Positions 9,846 to 19,227 are shown, counted from the stretch's first letter. The stretch is 64,000 bases of DNA from Dethiosulfovibrio faecalis (GCF_021568795.1 NZ_JAKGUE010000005.1:1-64000); one strand, 5' to 3'. The notes: generated by a model from the letters alone, not told the origin. Numbers and translations are program-made.

Positions 9846-10811
9846 ATGAAGGGAAAGATACTGACGATGCTCAAGAAAAGACAAGGCGACTTCGTCTCGG
9901 GGCAGTCCATCTGCGACAGTTTGGGGGTAAGCAGGACGGCGATATGGAAGCACGTCAATCAACTTAAAGAGGACGGCTACCGGATCGAGTCCGTGCCTAG
10001 AAAGGGATACAGAATTGTCTCGTCTCCCGATATCCTGACCTCGGAGGAGATCGTTCCTCTTCTATACACCGACTTCATAGGCAGAAACGTGATAAACCAC
10101 CGCGAGGTGGAGTCGACGAACTTGACCGCCAAGGAGGAGGGGAGATCGGGCTGTCCGAACGGCACGGTCGTTACGACGGAGCATCAGACCGGAGGAAGAG
10201 GAAGGAGCGGCAGAAGCTGGAGCTCCTCTCCCGGCGAGGCCGTTCAGATGTCCATCGTGCTCAGACCGGGAACCCCTCCGGCAACGGCGCCGCCGATAAC
10301 CCAGATAGGGGCGGCCGCCGTCGCAGTGACCCTGGAGGCTATGGGATTCGCTCCCAAGGTAAAGTGGCCCAACGACGTCCTTATATCCGGTAAAAAGGTA
10401 TGTGGCATACTGACCGAGATGACCTGCGAGCTGGACAGAATAGACTTCATAGTGATGGGAATAGGCATAAACGTCAACGTAAAAGCCTTTCCGAAGCCGG
10501 TGGACGAGGTGGCGACATCGCTTCTGTTGGAAGGGGGCAGGTCTCTCGACCGAAGAAAAATCTCCGCTGAGGTTCTGAACCGTTTCGAGCCTCTCTACCG
10601 AGGATACCTGGAAGGAAACGGGGATGCCTATCTTGAGATATGCCGCAGGCTTTCCTGGCTCGAAGGCAAGGAGATATCCTTCGAGAAAGACGGAATCACC
10701 GTGACAGCTACGGCAGGAGACATCGACGAAGATGGAAGACTGGAGGTCCATTTTCCGGATGGACGCAGCGAAAAGCTTCTGTCCGGAGAGGTGCATCTAG
10801 GATCCGTTTAA
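9846..10811 (+). CDS. birA: Bifunctional biotin-protein ligase / biotin operon repressor
   Basis: 321 residues. It makes biotinyl-AMP and transfers biotin to carboxylase carrier proteins; with an N-terminal winged helix it can also repress biotin genes. The HTH lies in residues 1-60 (VSGQSICDSLGVSRTAIWKHVNQL). The ligase core has GGRGRSGRSWSS, the biotinyl-AMP loop, and KWPNDVLISGKKVCGIL. A C-terminal SH3-like domain ends the protein. The start at 9846 gives a good distance to AAAGGA; ATG at 9837 would leave one base. No biotin biosynthesis gene is in the window. Confidence 0.95.
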   Translation: MKGKILTMLKKRQGDFVSGQSICDSLGVSRTAIWKHVNQLKEDGYRIESVPRKGYRIVSSPDILTSEEIVPLLYTDFIGRNVINHREVESTNLTAKEEGRSGCPNGTVVTTEHQTGGRGRSGRSWSSSPGEAVQMSIVLRPGTPPATAPPITQIGAAAVAVTLEAMGFAPKVKWPNDVLISGKKVCGILTEMTCELDRIDFIVMGIGINVNVKAFPKPVDEVATSLLLEGGRSLDRRKISAEVLNRFEPLYRGYLEGNGDAYLEICRRLSWLEGKEISFEKDGITVTATAGDIDEDGRLEVHFPDGRSEKLLSGEVHLGSV

Positions 10812-10821
10812 AACGGATAAA

Positions 10822-10856
10822 ATCGGGAGAGGAGGAAAAAAACCTCCTCTCCCGAT
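10822..10856. terminator. Bidirectional terminator between birA and the triple-CheW gene
   Basis: A perfect 14-bp stem, ATCGGGAGAGGAGG with its complement, encloses a 7-A loop. It sits between two convergent genes. Confidence 0.75.
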
Positions 10857-10860
10857 CGCA

Positions 10861-12306
10861 TCAGGAAATAGAGTTTCTGGCCGATACGACCTCCTGGGAG
10901 GACAAAACGCTCTCGGGAGACAGGACCAAGACCATCCTCTCGCCCTCTACGTCCGTTCTGGCCACCTGGGACACGAAGTCCCTGGCCCTTCCCAGCTCCT
11001 TCATGGAAAGAGGGGGCTCGCTCATGTGGGACAGGGGGACCTCCATCACTCCGGTGACATCGTCGACCATGAAACCGAGAAAGGAGTCGTCCAGCTCGAC
11101 CACCAAGATCCTGCCGTCCTCCTCGGAGCCCTCGCTGGGGTTAAGGCCCAGTCTCTTGCAGAGGCTCACGACAGGTATGACGTCCCCTCGAAGGTCCAAC
11201 ACTCCCTCCACGAAATCCGGCATACCGGGGACCTCGGACAGGTTGCCAACCCGATTGATCTCCTTGATCCTGGTTATCGGAAGACCGAAAGGCTGGCCGC
11301 TGACCTTGAAGACCACCAGGGTCTCCGAGCCTCCGCCGTCCTCCTTATCCGCAACGGCCCTGTCGTCCTCCGAGGCCATCTCCCTCAGCCTCTCACGATC
11401 CACCAGACCGTCCTTATCCAATATGGTCACGATATCATCGTCGTGATGGACGATGGCGCTCACCGTCTGCCTGTTCGAATCGCCTCTGACCACGGAAGGG
11501 GGCTCGCTGACCTCCGACATGGGGACCTCCAACACCTCTTTTATCGCGTCCGCGACGAATCCTAGCCGGAAGTCCCCGTAATCCGCCACGAGGATCTTAC
11601 CCTTCTCCTGGTCCAGCTCCCCGCCTCGGTGAAGCCTTTCCCTCAGGTTGACCACAGGAAGGATATTGCCCCTTACCTGGAGTACTCCCTCGACGAAAGG
11701 AGGCGCATCGGGAACCGACACCGGAGGCTGGTACCGAAGGATCTCCCTGACCTCCTCCAGGCGAAAACCATAGTTATCCCCGTCTAGATCGAAGGTCACT
11801 ATTCTCATCGTTTCGTATTTACTCTGAGAGTCCATGTGATCGTCGTTGTTTTCAGCGGCTATGCGCTTCAACATCTCCCTGTCCACCGACAGTATGTCCG
11901 CCGCGTCGAGAAGAACCACAAGACGGTCTTCGTGTCTGACCACTCCCTTGACGGCACTCCTGTCCAATCCGGCACCTTCATTCCCCTCCGGTTCGGAGAG
12001 GTCGCCGAGATCCAGCTCTGCGACCTGCGACGCCGAATCCACCATGACCCCTGCGGTAAGACCGTCCAGGACCAGAATAAGGACCTCGGAGCGATCGACC
12101 TTATCTTCGCTGCTTCCCAATCGTATCGCCAGATCGACCACCGGAATAACGTCACCTCGAAGATTGATTATCCCTCTGACGTGTTTCGACGCCATGGGCA
12201 AAGGGGTAATCTCAGGGCGGGAAATTATCTCCTTGACGTTCTCCAACGGCAGAGCAAAATAACGCCCGTCGAGGACGAACTCGATACAGCTGTTTTTAGC
12301 CATCAT
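10861..12306 (-). CDS. Triple CheW-domain chemotaxis scaffold protein
   Basis: 481 residues made of three tandem CheW domains (about 8-145, 165-300 and 330-470) and nothing else; there is no kinase or receiver domain. Each repeat shows the CheW pattern: a short strand with LP or FGL, then VRGIINLRGDVIPVVDL, VEGVLQVRGNILPVVNL or VEGVLDLRGDVIPVVSL. Such proteins couple receptors to CheA or cross-link arrays. GGGAGG lies upstream of adjacent ATG codons at 12306 and 12303. The gene is divergent from the GGDEF gene, with about 210 bases between them. Confidence 0.93.
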   Translation of the reverse strand: MMAKNSCIEFVLDGRYFALPLENVKEIISRPEITPLPMASKHVRGIINLRGDVIPVVDLAIRLGSSEDKVDRSEVLILVLDGLTAGVMVDSASQVAELDLGDLSEPEGNEGAGLDRSAVKGVVRHEDRLVVLLDAADILSVDREMLKRIAAENNDDHMDSQSKYETMRIVTFDLDGDNYGFRLEEVREILRYQPPVSVPDAPPFVEGVLQVRGNILPVVNLRERLHRGGELDQEKGKILVADYGDFRLGFVADAIKEVLEVPMSEVSEPPSVVRGDSNRQTVSAIVHHDDDIVTILDKDGLVDRERLREMASEDDRAVADKEDGGGSETLVVFKVSGQPFGLPITRIKEINRVGNLSEVPGMPDFVEGVLDLRGDVIPVVSLCKRLGLNPSEGSEEDGRILVVELDDSFLGFMVDDVTGVMEVPLSHMSEPPLSMKELGRARDFVSQVARTDVEGERMVLVLSPESVLSSQEVVSARNSIS

Positions 12307-12519
12307 CTCACTTACCTCCCTCCACAGATTCAAATCCACTCTCAAAAAGACTACATATAACACCCCGAATGGGTCATTCTACGACAGCGACACCGGGTCT
12401 TTCCGCTCAATCTATCGGAAAACCGGAGAAGAAAGACAACATAAACTTGCCTAAGGCACCGTTTTTGTTTAAAGTGTCGGAGGCTGCCTACACGATCTCT
12501 CGGAAAAGAGCTGTTATTC

Positions 12520-14703
12520 ATGAAATTGCGATCCCAATCTCTATCGGTGATAGTCATAGCCACGACAGCCCTGCTGTTCATGGCAACATTGCTGGTGGGG
12601 ACCATCCAGATGGCTCGCTTCCGGAAACTGGAGGTACAGCAGCTGGAGGACCTCTCGACACATATGACCTCCGCCGCCGAAAAGATGCTGGAAGCCCAGC
12701 TTCGTCTGAACGAGGATTGGTCCTGGTGGGACGCAACCTACGACTTCGCTCGAGACGAAGACCTCTCTTATATAGATGAAAACATCCCCCCCGAATCTCT
12801 ATGGGACAACGGACTAGCCTTGATAGCGGTCTTCGGCGAGGACGGTATGCCGATCTGGACCGCTCTTAGAGGCGAAGAGCGGCCGACCGTCGTAACCATC
12901 CCCAACCCTATAATACATTCTATTCGAGAAATTCTCACGGGTCAGATTCAATATGAAAACTGTAGCCTATCCGGGTACGGAGCACTGCCCATACTCGGGA
13001 TAACCGCCGTCACGGCGTCTCCTATTCTCCACAACGACTGTTCCGGGCCGTCGGCGGGATGGATGGTCATGGCATCGATCCCGGATAAAAGCTGGTTCAC
13101 CCCTTCGAGAGAGACGACGGAGGTAAGGCTGATCCCGGAGGACGGCATACCAGGGAGGTCGTTCCCGGAAAACATCTTCCAGGATCGGGTGTACCTGACG
13201 GTCGACCTACCAGAGATAAAAGGCCTTACCCCCGTAAAGATGGTCGTCGACCGCCCGTCTCATCTGGTGCACGCCGGTGAAAGCCTCCTTCTTTGGTGTA
13301 TATTGGCCTTAGTCGTATCCAGTCTTATCGTGGGGTCCGGAACGTTGTTATGGCTGGACCGAAAATTCTTCAAGAGGCTCGAGTCCCTGGAGAAACAGGC
13401 AGCCAGGGATACCCCTCTTTTGTTGGACGACTATCAAGACGACGAAATAGGGACGCTTTGCCGGGCCTTCAATAACCTTCTCAGGACCAGAAAGAGAGAG
13501 TCTCTCGAGGATGTCCTGACCGGTCTCGAAAACCGAAGAGCACTGGAGGAAAAACTCACCGGCGCCCTCGACAAATCCCTACCGGAAAAACTTCAGGTGG
13601 GACTGATAATGATAGACCTCAACGGCTTCAAGGCCATAAACGACAGGTTCGGACATTCCGTGGGAGACCGATTGCTGAAAGAGGTCAGTCTTCGGTTTTT
13701 ATCGGTCATGGACGGAAGGAACTCCATCGCCCGAATAGGAGGGGACGAATTCTCCGCCGTAGTGGTAGGACAAGACGATATATTTTCGAACACCATGGCA
13801 CAGAGCAAGAGAATCCTGAACTCGCTGAGAGAGCCCTTCGCCATGGAGGACTCCTCCCTCCTTGTGTCGGCCAGTTTAGGGATCGCTTTTTATCCTAAAG
13901 ATGGCGAGACCCCCGATTCTCTCTTTCGATCCGCCGACTCCGCCATGTACAGGGCCAAGAGAAAAAGTCTGGGCATCGCGGTGTACGACGAAAAAGAGGA
14001 CGGAGTCGACGAAGAGGGAATGAAGCTCGACAAAAACATCCGAGAGGCAATGGAAAAGGACGCCTTCCACCCCCACTACCTACCGGAATTCCACATACAG
14101 AGGGACAAAGACCTCAGGGCTATAAAGGTCGTCCCCAGATGTGACGAACTAGAAGGGCTACCCTACATGGAAAGAGCGGAAAACACGGGAATAGCCACAC
14201 AGATCGACCTGGCGGTTCTCAGAAGAGCCATGAAGGAAAAGCCTATGACACCTCTGACCATGGATCTTTCTTCCTGGCATCTCTGGAACGGCGGCCTCTC
14301 GCTCTGCCTCTCCGGGATGCTTAAAGACGAGGGCAGAGACCCGTCGTCTTTGGAGCTGTCTATCGACGACGCTCTTCTGACCAAGGACGTAGAAAGACTG
14401 ATCTCCCTGTTGGACGAGCTATCCTCTATCGGGGTTTCTCTGGCCATAAGAAACTTCGGCAAACACTACATCCCGATCGACGTGCTGAAGAAGTTGCCGC
14501 TTAAATCGCTGAAGATCTACCCGGAGATGACGAAAAGAGACCGAACGGAGGAAGAGCTGTCCTATTTCGCCCTGAAAACCATGATCGGCCTGGGTGAAAA
14601 GCTGAGTCTGGACACTGTAGCGACGGGGATAGACACGGAGGAACAGCTGGATTTCGTCAGAAAAGCCGGGGCGTCCGCCGCGGCAGGAACCGCTCTAGGC
14701 TAG
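12520..14703 (+). CDS. CHASE4-GGDEF diguanylate cyclase with a degenerate EAL-like C-terminus
   Basis: 727 residues. TM1 (about 8-30) and TM2 (about 257-280) flank a CHASE4-like sensor domain containing DWSWWDATYDF. A short HAMP-like linker leads to a GGDEF domain (about 335-490) with intact LTGLENRRAL and ARIGGDEFSAVV, so c-di-GMP synthesis is expected. The last 220 residues follow the EAL fold, but the signature residues are gone: the EAL site reads IKVVPR, the DDFGTGYSS block is RNFGKHYIPI, the KID block is KIYPEM, and the chain ends before the usual C-terminal QG(Y/F)F block. This part probably cannot hydrolyse c-di-GMP. Confidence 0.9.
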   Translation: MKLRSQSLSVIVIATTALLFMATLLVGTIQMARFRKLEVQQLEDLSTHMTSAAEKMLEAQLRLNEDWSWWDATYDFARDEDLSYIDENIPPESLWDNGLALIAVFGEDGMPIWTALRGEERPTVVTIPNPIIHSIREILTGQIQYENCSLSGYGALPILGITAVTASPILHNDCSGPSAGWMVMASIPDKSWFTPSRETTEVRLIPEDGIPGRSFPENIFQDRVYLTVDLPEIKGLTPVKMVVDRPSHLVHAGESLLLWCILALVVSSLIVGSGTLLWLDRKFFKRLESLEKQAARDTPLLLDDYQDDEIGTLCRAFNNLLRTRKRESLEDVLTGLENRRALEEKLTGALDKSLPEKLQVGLIMIDLNGFKAINDRFGHSVGDRLLKEVSLRFLSVMDGRNSIARIGGDEFSAVVVGQDDIFSNTMAQSKRILNSLREPFAMEDSSLLVSASLGIAFYPKDGETPDSLFRSADSAMYRAKRKSLGIAVYDEKEDGVDEEGMKLDKNIREAMEKDAFHPHYLPEFHIQRDKDLRAIKVVPRCDELEGLPYMERAENTGIATQIDLAVLRRAMKEKPMTPLTMDLSSWHLWNGGLSLCLSGMLKDEGRDPSSLELSIDDALLTKDVERLISLLDELSSIGVSLAIRNFGKHYIPIDVLKKLPLKSLKIYPEMTKRDRTEEELSYFALKTMIGLGEKLSLDTVATGIDTEEQLDFVRKAGASAAAGTALG

Positions 14704-14715
14704 TGATAGGCGTTC

Positions 14716-14743
14716 TTGACAGGGAAAGATGAGATGTTATAGT
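14716..14743 (+). promoter_or_regulatory. Sigma-70 promoter of the encapsulin operon
   Basis: TTGACA and TATAGT are 16 bases apart, about 38 bases before the ferritin-like gene. The -35 box begins 12 bases after the previous stop codon, so the operon has its own promoter. Confidence 0.7.
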
Positions 14744-14780
14744 TAGTAAAGGATAAAATCATACCAAGGGAGGCGGAATT

Positions 14781-15134
14781 ATGGCAGGGTATTTCGAACC
14801 CTATGAAGCGCTTGACGACAAAACCAGAGAGATCTCTCGTGCTATCAGCAGCCTGAGAGAGGAACTGGAAGCTGTTGACTACTACAACCAGAGGGTGGCG
14901 ACGTCCACCGACGCTCAACTGAAGGCCATAATGGCCCATAACAGAGACGAGGAAATAGAACACGCCTGTATGACCATCGAGTGGCTGCGCCGCAACATGG
15001 ACAAATGGGACGCTGAACTGAGAGATTACCTCTTCACCGAAGCCGAGATACTCTCTCTGGAGGACGGCGGGGACGCCGATTCCAGTGGAACATCGGCCGG
15101 AGGATCGGACCTCGGCCTCGGCAAGCTTAGCTGA
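14781..15134 (+). CDS. Encapsulated ferritin-like protein (EncFtn cargo)
   Basis: 117 residues. It should form the annular ferroxidase that oxidises Fe(II) inside an encapsulin shell. The iron-binding residues of the family can be read: Glu27, Glu28 and Glu30 in EELEAVDYYNQR, and Glu58 and His61 in HNRDEEIEHACM, in the spacing seen in Rhodospirillum rubrum EncFtn. A flexible Gly/Ser/Asp linker (about 95-107) leads to the C-terminal SDLGLGKLS, a typical encapsulin-targeting peptide. GGGAGG precedes the ATG. The shell gene follows after 19 bases. Confidence 0.95.
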   Translation: MAGYFEPYEALDDKTREISRAISSLREELEAVDYYNQRVATSTDAQLKAIMAHNRDEEIEHACMTIEWLRRNMDKWDAELRDYLFTEAEILSLEDGGDADSSGTSAGGSDLGLGKLS

Positions 15135-15153
15135 CGAATAAGGAGGAACAGAC

Positions 15154-15948
15154 ATGGACCTTTTGAGAAGATCTTTGGCTCCTATCACTCAGGAAGCCTG
15201 GGACGCTATAGACGAACAGGCAAGGGACGTCCTCAAGGGCTGCCTCTCGGCCAGAAGGGTCGTTGACGTCAAGGGTCCCTTCGGCTGGGATTACCACGGC
15301 TGGCCTATGGGGAGATTGGACGTCTCCGATTCCCCTTTCGTGGAGGGAGCAAGCCATGGAGTAAGGAGAATTCAGCCTCTGGTAGAGGTCAGGGTTCCCT
15401 TCTCCATGAGCCGCTGGGATCTGGACGATATCAGCAGAGGCAGCGAGACCACCGATATGGGGCCCCTTGAGGAAGCGGCCAGAAAGATCGCCCTCTTCGA
15501 GGAGAAGGCGATCTACACCGGAATGGACTCCGGCTGCATACTGGGGATGGAGAACTCCTCCGAAAACGGAGCTGTAAAGGTATCCTCCGACGACGACGGA
15601 GCCATACAGGCCATCGCCGACGCCGTAATGACCCTGAAAGCCAGCTCGGTAGAGGGACCGTACGTCCTCATCGCCCAAAAGGAACTGTGGAAGAGGATAG
15701 CCACCCTCTCCAAGGGATATCCCCTCAGGAAAAGGATAGAATCCATGGTGGACGAAGTCGTGTTGTCCCCCATGGTGGATCGTTCCTTCGTCATCTCCAA
15801 GAGAGGCGGAGACATGGACCTGGTTCTGGGGCAGGATCTCTCCATAGGCTACTCCGGATCCTCCAACGGAATGGTGGAGCTGTTCCTCACCGAATCCTTC
15901 ACCTTCTTCGTTCCCGGACCGGAGGCAATCGTACCTCTGAGTCTGTAA
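15154..15948 (+). CDS. Encapsulin shell protein (family 1)
   Basis: 264 residues with the HK97 capsid fold of family 1 encapsulins. It assembles into the protein nanocompartment that holds the ferritin-like cargo and stores mineralised iron. Typical blocks are LLRRSLAPITQEAWDAIDEQ, the VVDVKGPFGWDYHG segment, VPFSMSRWDLDDISRG and a C-terminal LTESFTFFVPGPEAIVPL. Length is standard. AAGGAGG precedes the ATG. The operon is two genes, promoter to terminator, with no additional cargo. Confidence 0.96.
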   Translation: MDLLRRSLAPITQEAWDAIDEQARDVLKGCLSARRVVDVKGPFGWDYHGWPMGRLDVSDSPFVEGASHGVRRIQPLVEVRVPFSMSRWDLDDISRGSETTDMGPLEEAARKIALFEEKAIYTGMDSGCILGMENSSENGAVKVSSDDDGAIQAIADAVMTLKASSVEGPYVLIAQKELWKRIATLSKGYPLRKRIESMVDEVVLSPMVDRSFVISKRGGDMDLVLGQDLSIGYSGSSNGMVELFLTESFTFFVPGPEAIVPLSL

Positions 15949-15970
15949 TAACGGAAAAACGGCATAGCCG

Positions 15971-16007
15971 ACGGGGAGGAAGCGATATCGCTTCCTCCCC
16001 GTTTTTT
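15971..16007 (+). terminator. Rho-independent terminator of the encapsulin operon
   Basis: A perfect 32-base palindrome (arms ACGGGGAGGAAGCGAT and complement) is followed by six T residues. Confidence 0.93.
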
Positions 16008-16049
16008 CGCTACCCGCGGTAGACGGGCCGTCCGTCCATAAAGGCCGTA

Positions 16050-17480
16050 CTAACCCAAGAGAAACTCCAGGCAGGTTCTGACCCCGAAGGCGGTGGCCCC
16101 CTTACCGTAGCAGTCGAAGGCCTTCTCGTAGAAGTCCACCCCGGCTATGTCCATGTGAGCCCAGGGTATCTCGGAGCTCACGAACTCCCTGAGGAACATA
16201 CCGGCCGTGATCATGCCGCCACCGGGGCCGCCGGAGTTAAGGACATCCGCGACGGGAGAATCTATCTGCTCCCTTAGTTTCTCGTCGTCCATTGCGAAAC
16301 GATGGAACCTCTCCCCCGACTTCAGGGAAGCCGACAACAACTCACTGCTCAGATCGTCGAAGTCGCAGACGAGACCTGCGGTGTAGTTCCCGAGGGCAGT
16401 CACGGCGGCGCCGGTGAGGGTCGCCATGTCGATTATGGCATCCACCTCCAGCTCGGAGGCGAAGGATAGACTGTCCGCCAAGGTTACCCTGCCCTCGGCG
16501 TCGGTGTTGACTATCTCTATAGTCTTACCGTTTCTGGCCCTAACTATATCGTCCGGACGGTAGGAGGCCCCGTCGGGCATGTTCTCCGCCGCCCCCACTA
16601 TTCCGTGGACCTCGACGTCCGGCGTAAGCCGGCCGACCGCTTCCATTATCGCCAGGACGTTGCAACCTCCGGTCTTGTCGCATTTCATCGTCCTGATGCC
16701 GGTCCGGCCTTTTATACAGAGGCCACCGCTGTCGAAGGTTATTCCCTTGCCCACCAAGGCCACCTTTCGACGAGGCTTTCCCGCGGGACGATAGACCATG
16801 TGGATAAAGCAAGGCTTGTTCTCCGAACCTTTCCCAACGTGCCACAGGGCCGACATCCTTTCCTCCTGGAGGCGATCTTCGTCCCAGATATCGCACTCCA
16901 TACCGTATTTTTCCGCAATTCTCACGGCCTCGTCGGCCATCGTCTCCGGGATAACGTCGTTTCCGGGACGATTTGCCAGATCTCTCGAGGCGGCCTGGGC
17001 CTCGCCTAGGACGATTCCCCTGTCGAGTCCAGCTCTCTGTCCGTCCTTGAGGTACAGGGTATCGACCGATACGGAACGCTCCTCTTCCTTGGGGGAACGG
17101 AAACGGTCGAAACGATAGTTCCCCAAAACGGCTCCTTCCGCCACGGCGGAGCTGATCGCCTCGTCGGGAGTTATCGGAAGGACGAAGGCCAACTCGGAGA
17201 TTCCAATGGCCCCGACCTTCCTCACGACATCGGACACCGCGTTTCTGTAGTTCCCAAGACCGCATTCATCCCTCTTCCCCAGGCCGACGAGGAAGAGATC
17301 CCTTACCTCTCCATCCAGGGGATAACGAAAGAACTCGCCCTTTTTACCCTTGCCATCGAAATGGGCCATAGCCCTGGTCGGAGCTCCATCCAACACGTCC
17401 TCCGAGACTCCATCGTCAAAAAACAAAACCGCCACCGCCCTAACGGCGGGGAGTTCACCGCTGAAAACCTCTATATCCAT
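16050..17480 (-). CDS. pepA: Leucyl aminopeptidase (M17 family)
   Basis: 476 residues. A cytosolic two-metal aminopeptidase that removes N-terminal residues from peptides; it should act on peptides entering through the neighbouring transporter. The family signature NTDAEGR is intact, as are the metal/catalytic region GKGITFDSGGLCIK and the DMATLTGAAVTALG block. The ATG at 17480 is placed after GGAGGTGAT; upstream in-frame codons would add 61 residues without family similarity. The C-terminal metallopeptidase domain is well conserved and the N-terminal macro-like domain is divergent, as usual. pepA is used by similarity; the true specificity is not shown. Confidence 0.93.
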   Translation of the reverse strand: MDIEVFSGELPAVRAVAVLFFDDGVSEDVLDGAPTRAMAHFDGKGKKGEFFRYPLDGEVRDLFLVGLGKRDECGLGNYRNAVSDVVRKVGAIGISELAFVLPITPDEAISSAVAEGAVLGNYRFDRFRSPKEEERSVSVDTLYLKDGQRAGLDRGIVLGEAQAASRDLANRPGNDVIPETMADEAVRIAEKYGMECDIWDEDRLQEERMSALWHVGKGSENKPCFIHMVYRPAGKPRRKVALVGKGITFDSGGLCIKGRTGIRTMKCDKTGGCNVLAIMEAVGRLTPDVEVHGIVGAAENMPDGASYRPDDIVRARNGKTIEIVNTDAEGRVTLADSLSFASELEVDAIIDMATLTGAAVTALGNYTAGLVCDFDDLSSELLSASLKSGERFHRFAMDDEKLREQIDSPVADVLNSGGPGGGMITAGMFLREFVSSEIPWAHMDIAGVDFYEKAFDCYGKGATAFGVRTCLEFLLG

Positions 17481-17537
17481 CGGTATCACCTCCGAAAAAA
17501 TGTATCCGTTAACGAGTATAACACCCAAAATCCAAAA

Positions 17538-17566
17538 GAGAGGTCCCCCCCAAAGGAGGACCTCTC
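17538..17566 (-). terminator. Terminator after the second peptide-binding protein gene
   Basis: GAGAGGTCC pairs with GGACCTCTC around an 11-base loop, and T-runs follow on both strands. It serves the gene that ends at 17590. Confidence 0.75.
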
Positions 17567-17589
17567 CGTTTTTTCGATCGAAGATTGGG

Positions 17590-19227
17590 TTACTTCTTCT
17601 CCATCCATACCTCGGTGAGATCGGTGGTGTAGTCTCCCATAGCCGGAAGATAGACGTTCTCAATGTCGGCGCCGTGTACCAGGCTGGTGGTGTAGTGAAA
17701 GAGGAAGATCCACGGGGCGTCGTCCACTATCTGCTGCTCCGCCTTCTGGTAAAGCTCGACCCTCTTATCCCAGTTCGTCTCGGAACGGGCGGCCCTGAGC
17801 CACTCGTCGACCTGAGGATTGCTGTAGCGGGAGTAGTTACCCTTGGAGCCTATGTTCGAGGAATCGAGCAGTACGAAGAGGAAATTGTCCGGGTCGGGAT
17901 AGTCGACGACCCAAGCCATCCTGAACATCTCGAACTCGCCTCTGGAACAGGCGTCCAGATGGGTTCCCCAGTCCTGAACCTTCAGGTTCAGTTTTATCCC
18001 CAGCTCCGACACCTGAGCCTGTATAGCCTCGGCGATGGATCTATGTCTGGGGTTGTTGTTATACATGAGGGTAAGCTCTATACCGTCGGGATATCCGGCT
18101 TCCTTGAGAAGCTGCTTGGCCTTCTCAGGGTTGTACTCGTAGCCCTTTATGTTCGGGTTGTAACCGGGCATTCCGGGAGGCAGTATTCCCTTGGCGGGGC
18201 CGTAACGTCCGTTGATGACCAGCTCGCTGATCCCCTCACGGTTGACGGCGTAGTTGAGAGCCTGACGAAGCTTTTTGTTGCTCTTGAAGGGCTCCTCGGC
18301 GTTGTTGAAACCGTAGTAGTAAGTTCCCATATGAGCCCTCTCCTGGAACTGACCGCTCTCGGAGTAAGAGCCCTTGATCTCCTCGTAGAACTCGTCTGGG
18401 ACGTCCTGAAGGATATCGATGTTGCCCTTCTTGAACTCCAGATAGGCCACGCTGTTGTCGGGAATGACCCTGTAGACGATCTTGTCCAGATAGGGAAGGC
18501 TGTTGCCTTCGGCATCCTTCTTCCAATAATCGGGGTTTCTGACCAGGACGACCTCGTTATCGTGATCCCACTTCTCCAGCATGAAGGGACCGGACCCTAC
18601 GAGGTGGAAGTTGAAGTCCTTGCCCCACTTCTCGGCGTCCTCCTTGGGGACGACGGTGAATGAGTTATAGGCAAGTATGGACAGGAAGGGAGCGAAGGAA
18701 TAGTCGAGAGTAAAACGAAGGGTATAGTCGTCCACGGCCTCTATGCCGACCCACTCGTCCGCCTTGCCATCGGTGAAATCCTGATAGCCCTTTATCTGCT
18801 CGACGAAATAAGCCCTGGGGGAGTTCTCCTTCACGAGGCGCTCGAGGGAATACTTGAAGTCCTGAGCTGTGACCTCCCTCCCGCCGTTGGCGGTGGGCTG
18901 TCCCTCGCAGGTCTTGTGGAACTTGACTCCCTTGCGGAGGTGGAAGGTCCACACCGTGGCGTCGTCGTTGACGTCCCAGCTTTCCGCTATCTCCGGAAGG
19001 ACTCCCTCTCCGTCGGGATGGTACCCTACGAGCCCCTGACAGATCATGTTGAGGGCACGGCTGGACGTAGTATCGGTTGAAAAAGCCGGATCCATCTTGG
19101 GAGGATCGTTGACCAGACGCCATACCAGAGTCCCGCCGTAGACGGGCTCCTCCGCCGCCAGGGAAACCCCGGAAAGACAGAAAGCCAGAGCTACACCGAG
19201 AGCCAACAAAGCACATATTTTCTTCAT
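17590..19227 (-). CDS. Peptide ABC transporter substrate-binding protein (DppA/OppA family)
   Basis: 545 residues. Signal peptide MKKICALLALGVALAFCLSG followed by a family 5 binding domain: GGTLVWRLVNDPPKMDP, LRKGVKFHK, LRQALNYAVNREG and GILPPGMPGYNPNIKGYEY. It is a close paralogue of the protein at 281-1903, especially in the second half, which points to duplication. The ATG at 19227 follows GGAGGTG by about 9 bases; a GTG at 19239 lies inside that SD. Permease and ATPase genes are absent. The M17 aminopeptidase gene next to it fits a role in peptide use. Confidence 0.93.
   Translation of the reverse strand: MKKICALLALGVALAFCLSGVSLAAEEPVYGGTLVWRLVNDPPKMDPAFSTDTTSSRALNMICQGLVGYHPDGEGVLPEIAESWDVNDDATVWTFHLRKGVKFHKTCEGQPTANGGREVTAQDFKYSLERLVKENSPRAYFVEQIKGYQDFTDGKADEWVGIEAVDDYTLRFTLDYSFAPFLSILAYNSFTVVPKEDAEKWGKDFNFHLVGSGPFMLEKWDHDNEVVLVRNPDYWKKDAEGNSLPYLDKIVYRVIPDNSVAYLEFKKGNIDILQDVPDEFYEEIKGSYSESGQFQERAHMGTYYYGFNNAEEPFKSNKKLRQALNYAVNREGISELVINGRYGPAKGILPPGMPGYNPNIKGYEYNPEKAKQLLKEAGYPDGIELTLMYNNNPRHRSIAEAIQAQVSELGIKLNLKVQDWGTHLDACSRGEFEMFRMAWVVDYPDPDNFLFVLLDSSNIGSKGNYSRYSNPQVDEWLRAARSETNWDKRVELYQKAEQQIVDDAPWIFLFHYTTSLVHGADIENVYLPAMGDYTTDLTEVWMEKK

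Noticed and set aside
16050-17663. Aminopeptidase with a 61-residue N-terminal extension
   Set aside because: The extension covers the SD and intergenic terminator; the ATG at 17480 follows GGAGGTGAT.
17350-18663. Long plus-strand open frame of 437 codons
   Set aside because: It is the antisense shadow of the peptide-binding protein gene and has no SD, family similarity or plausible composition.
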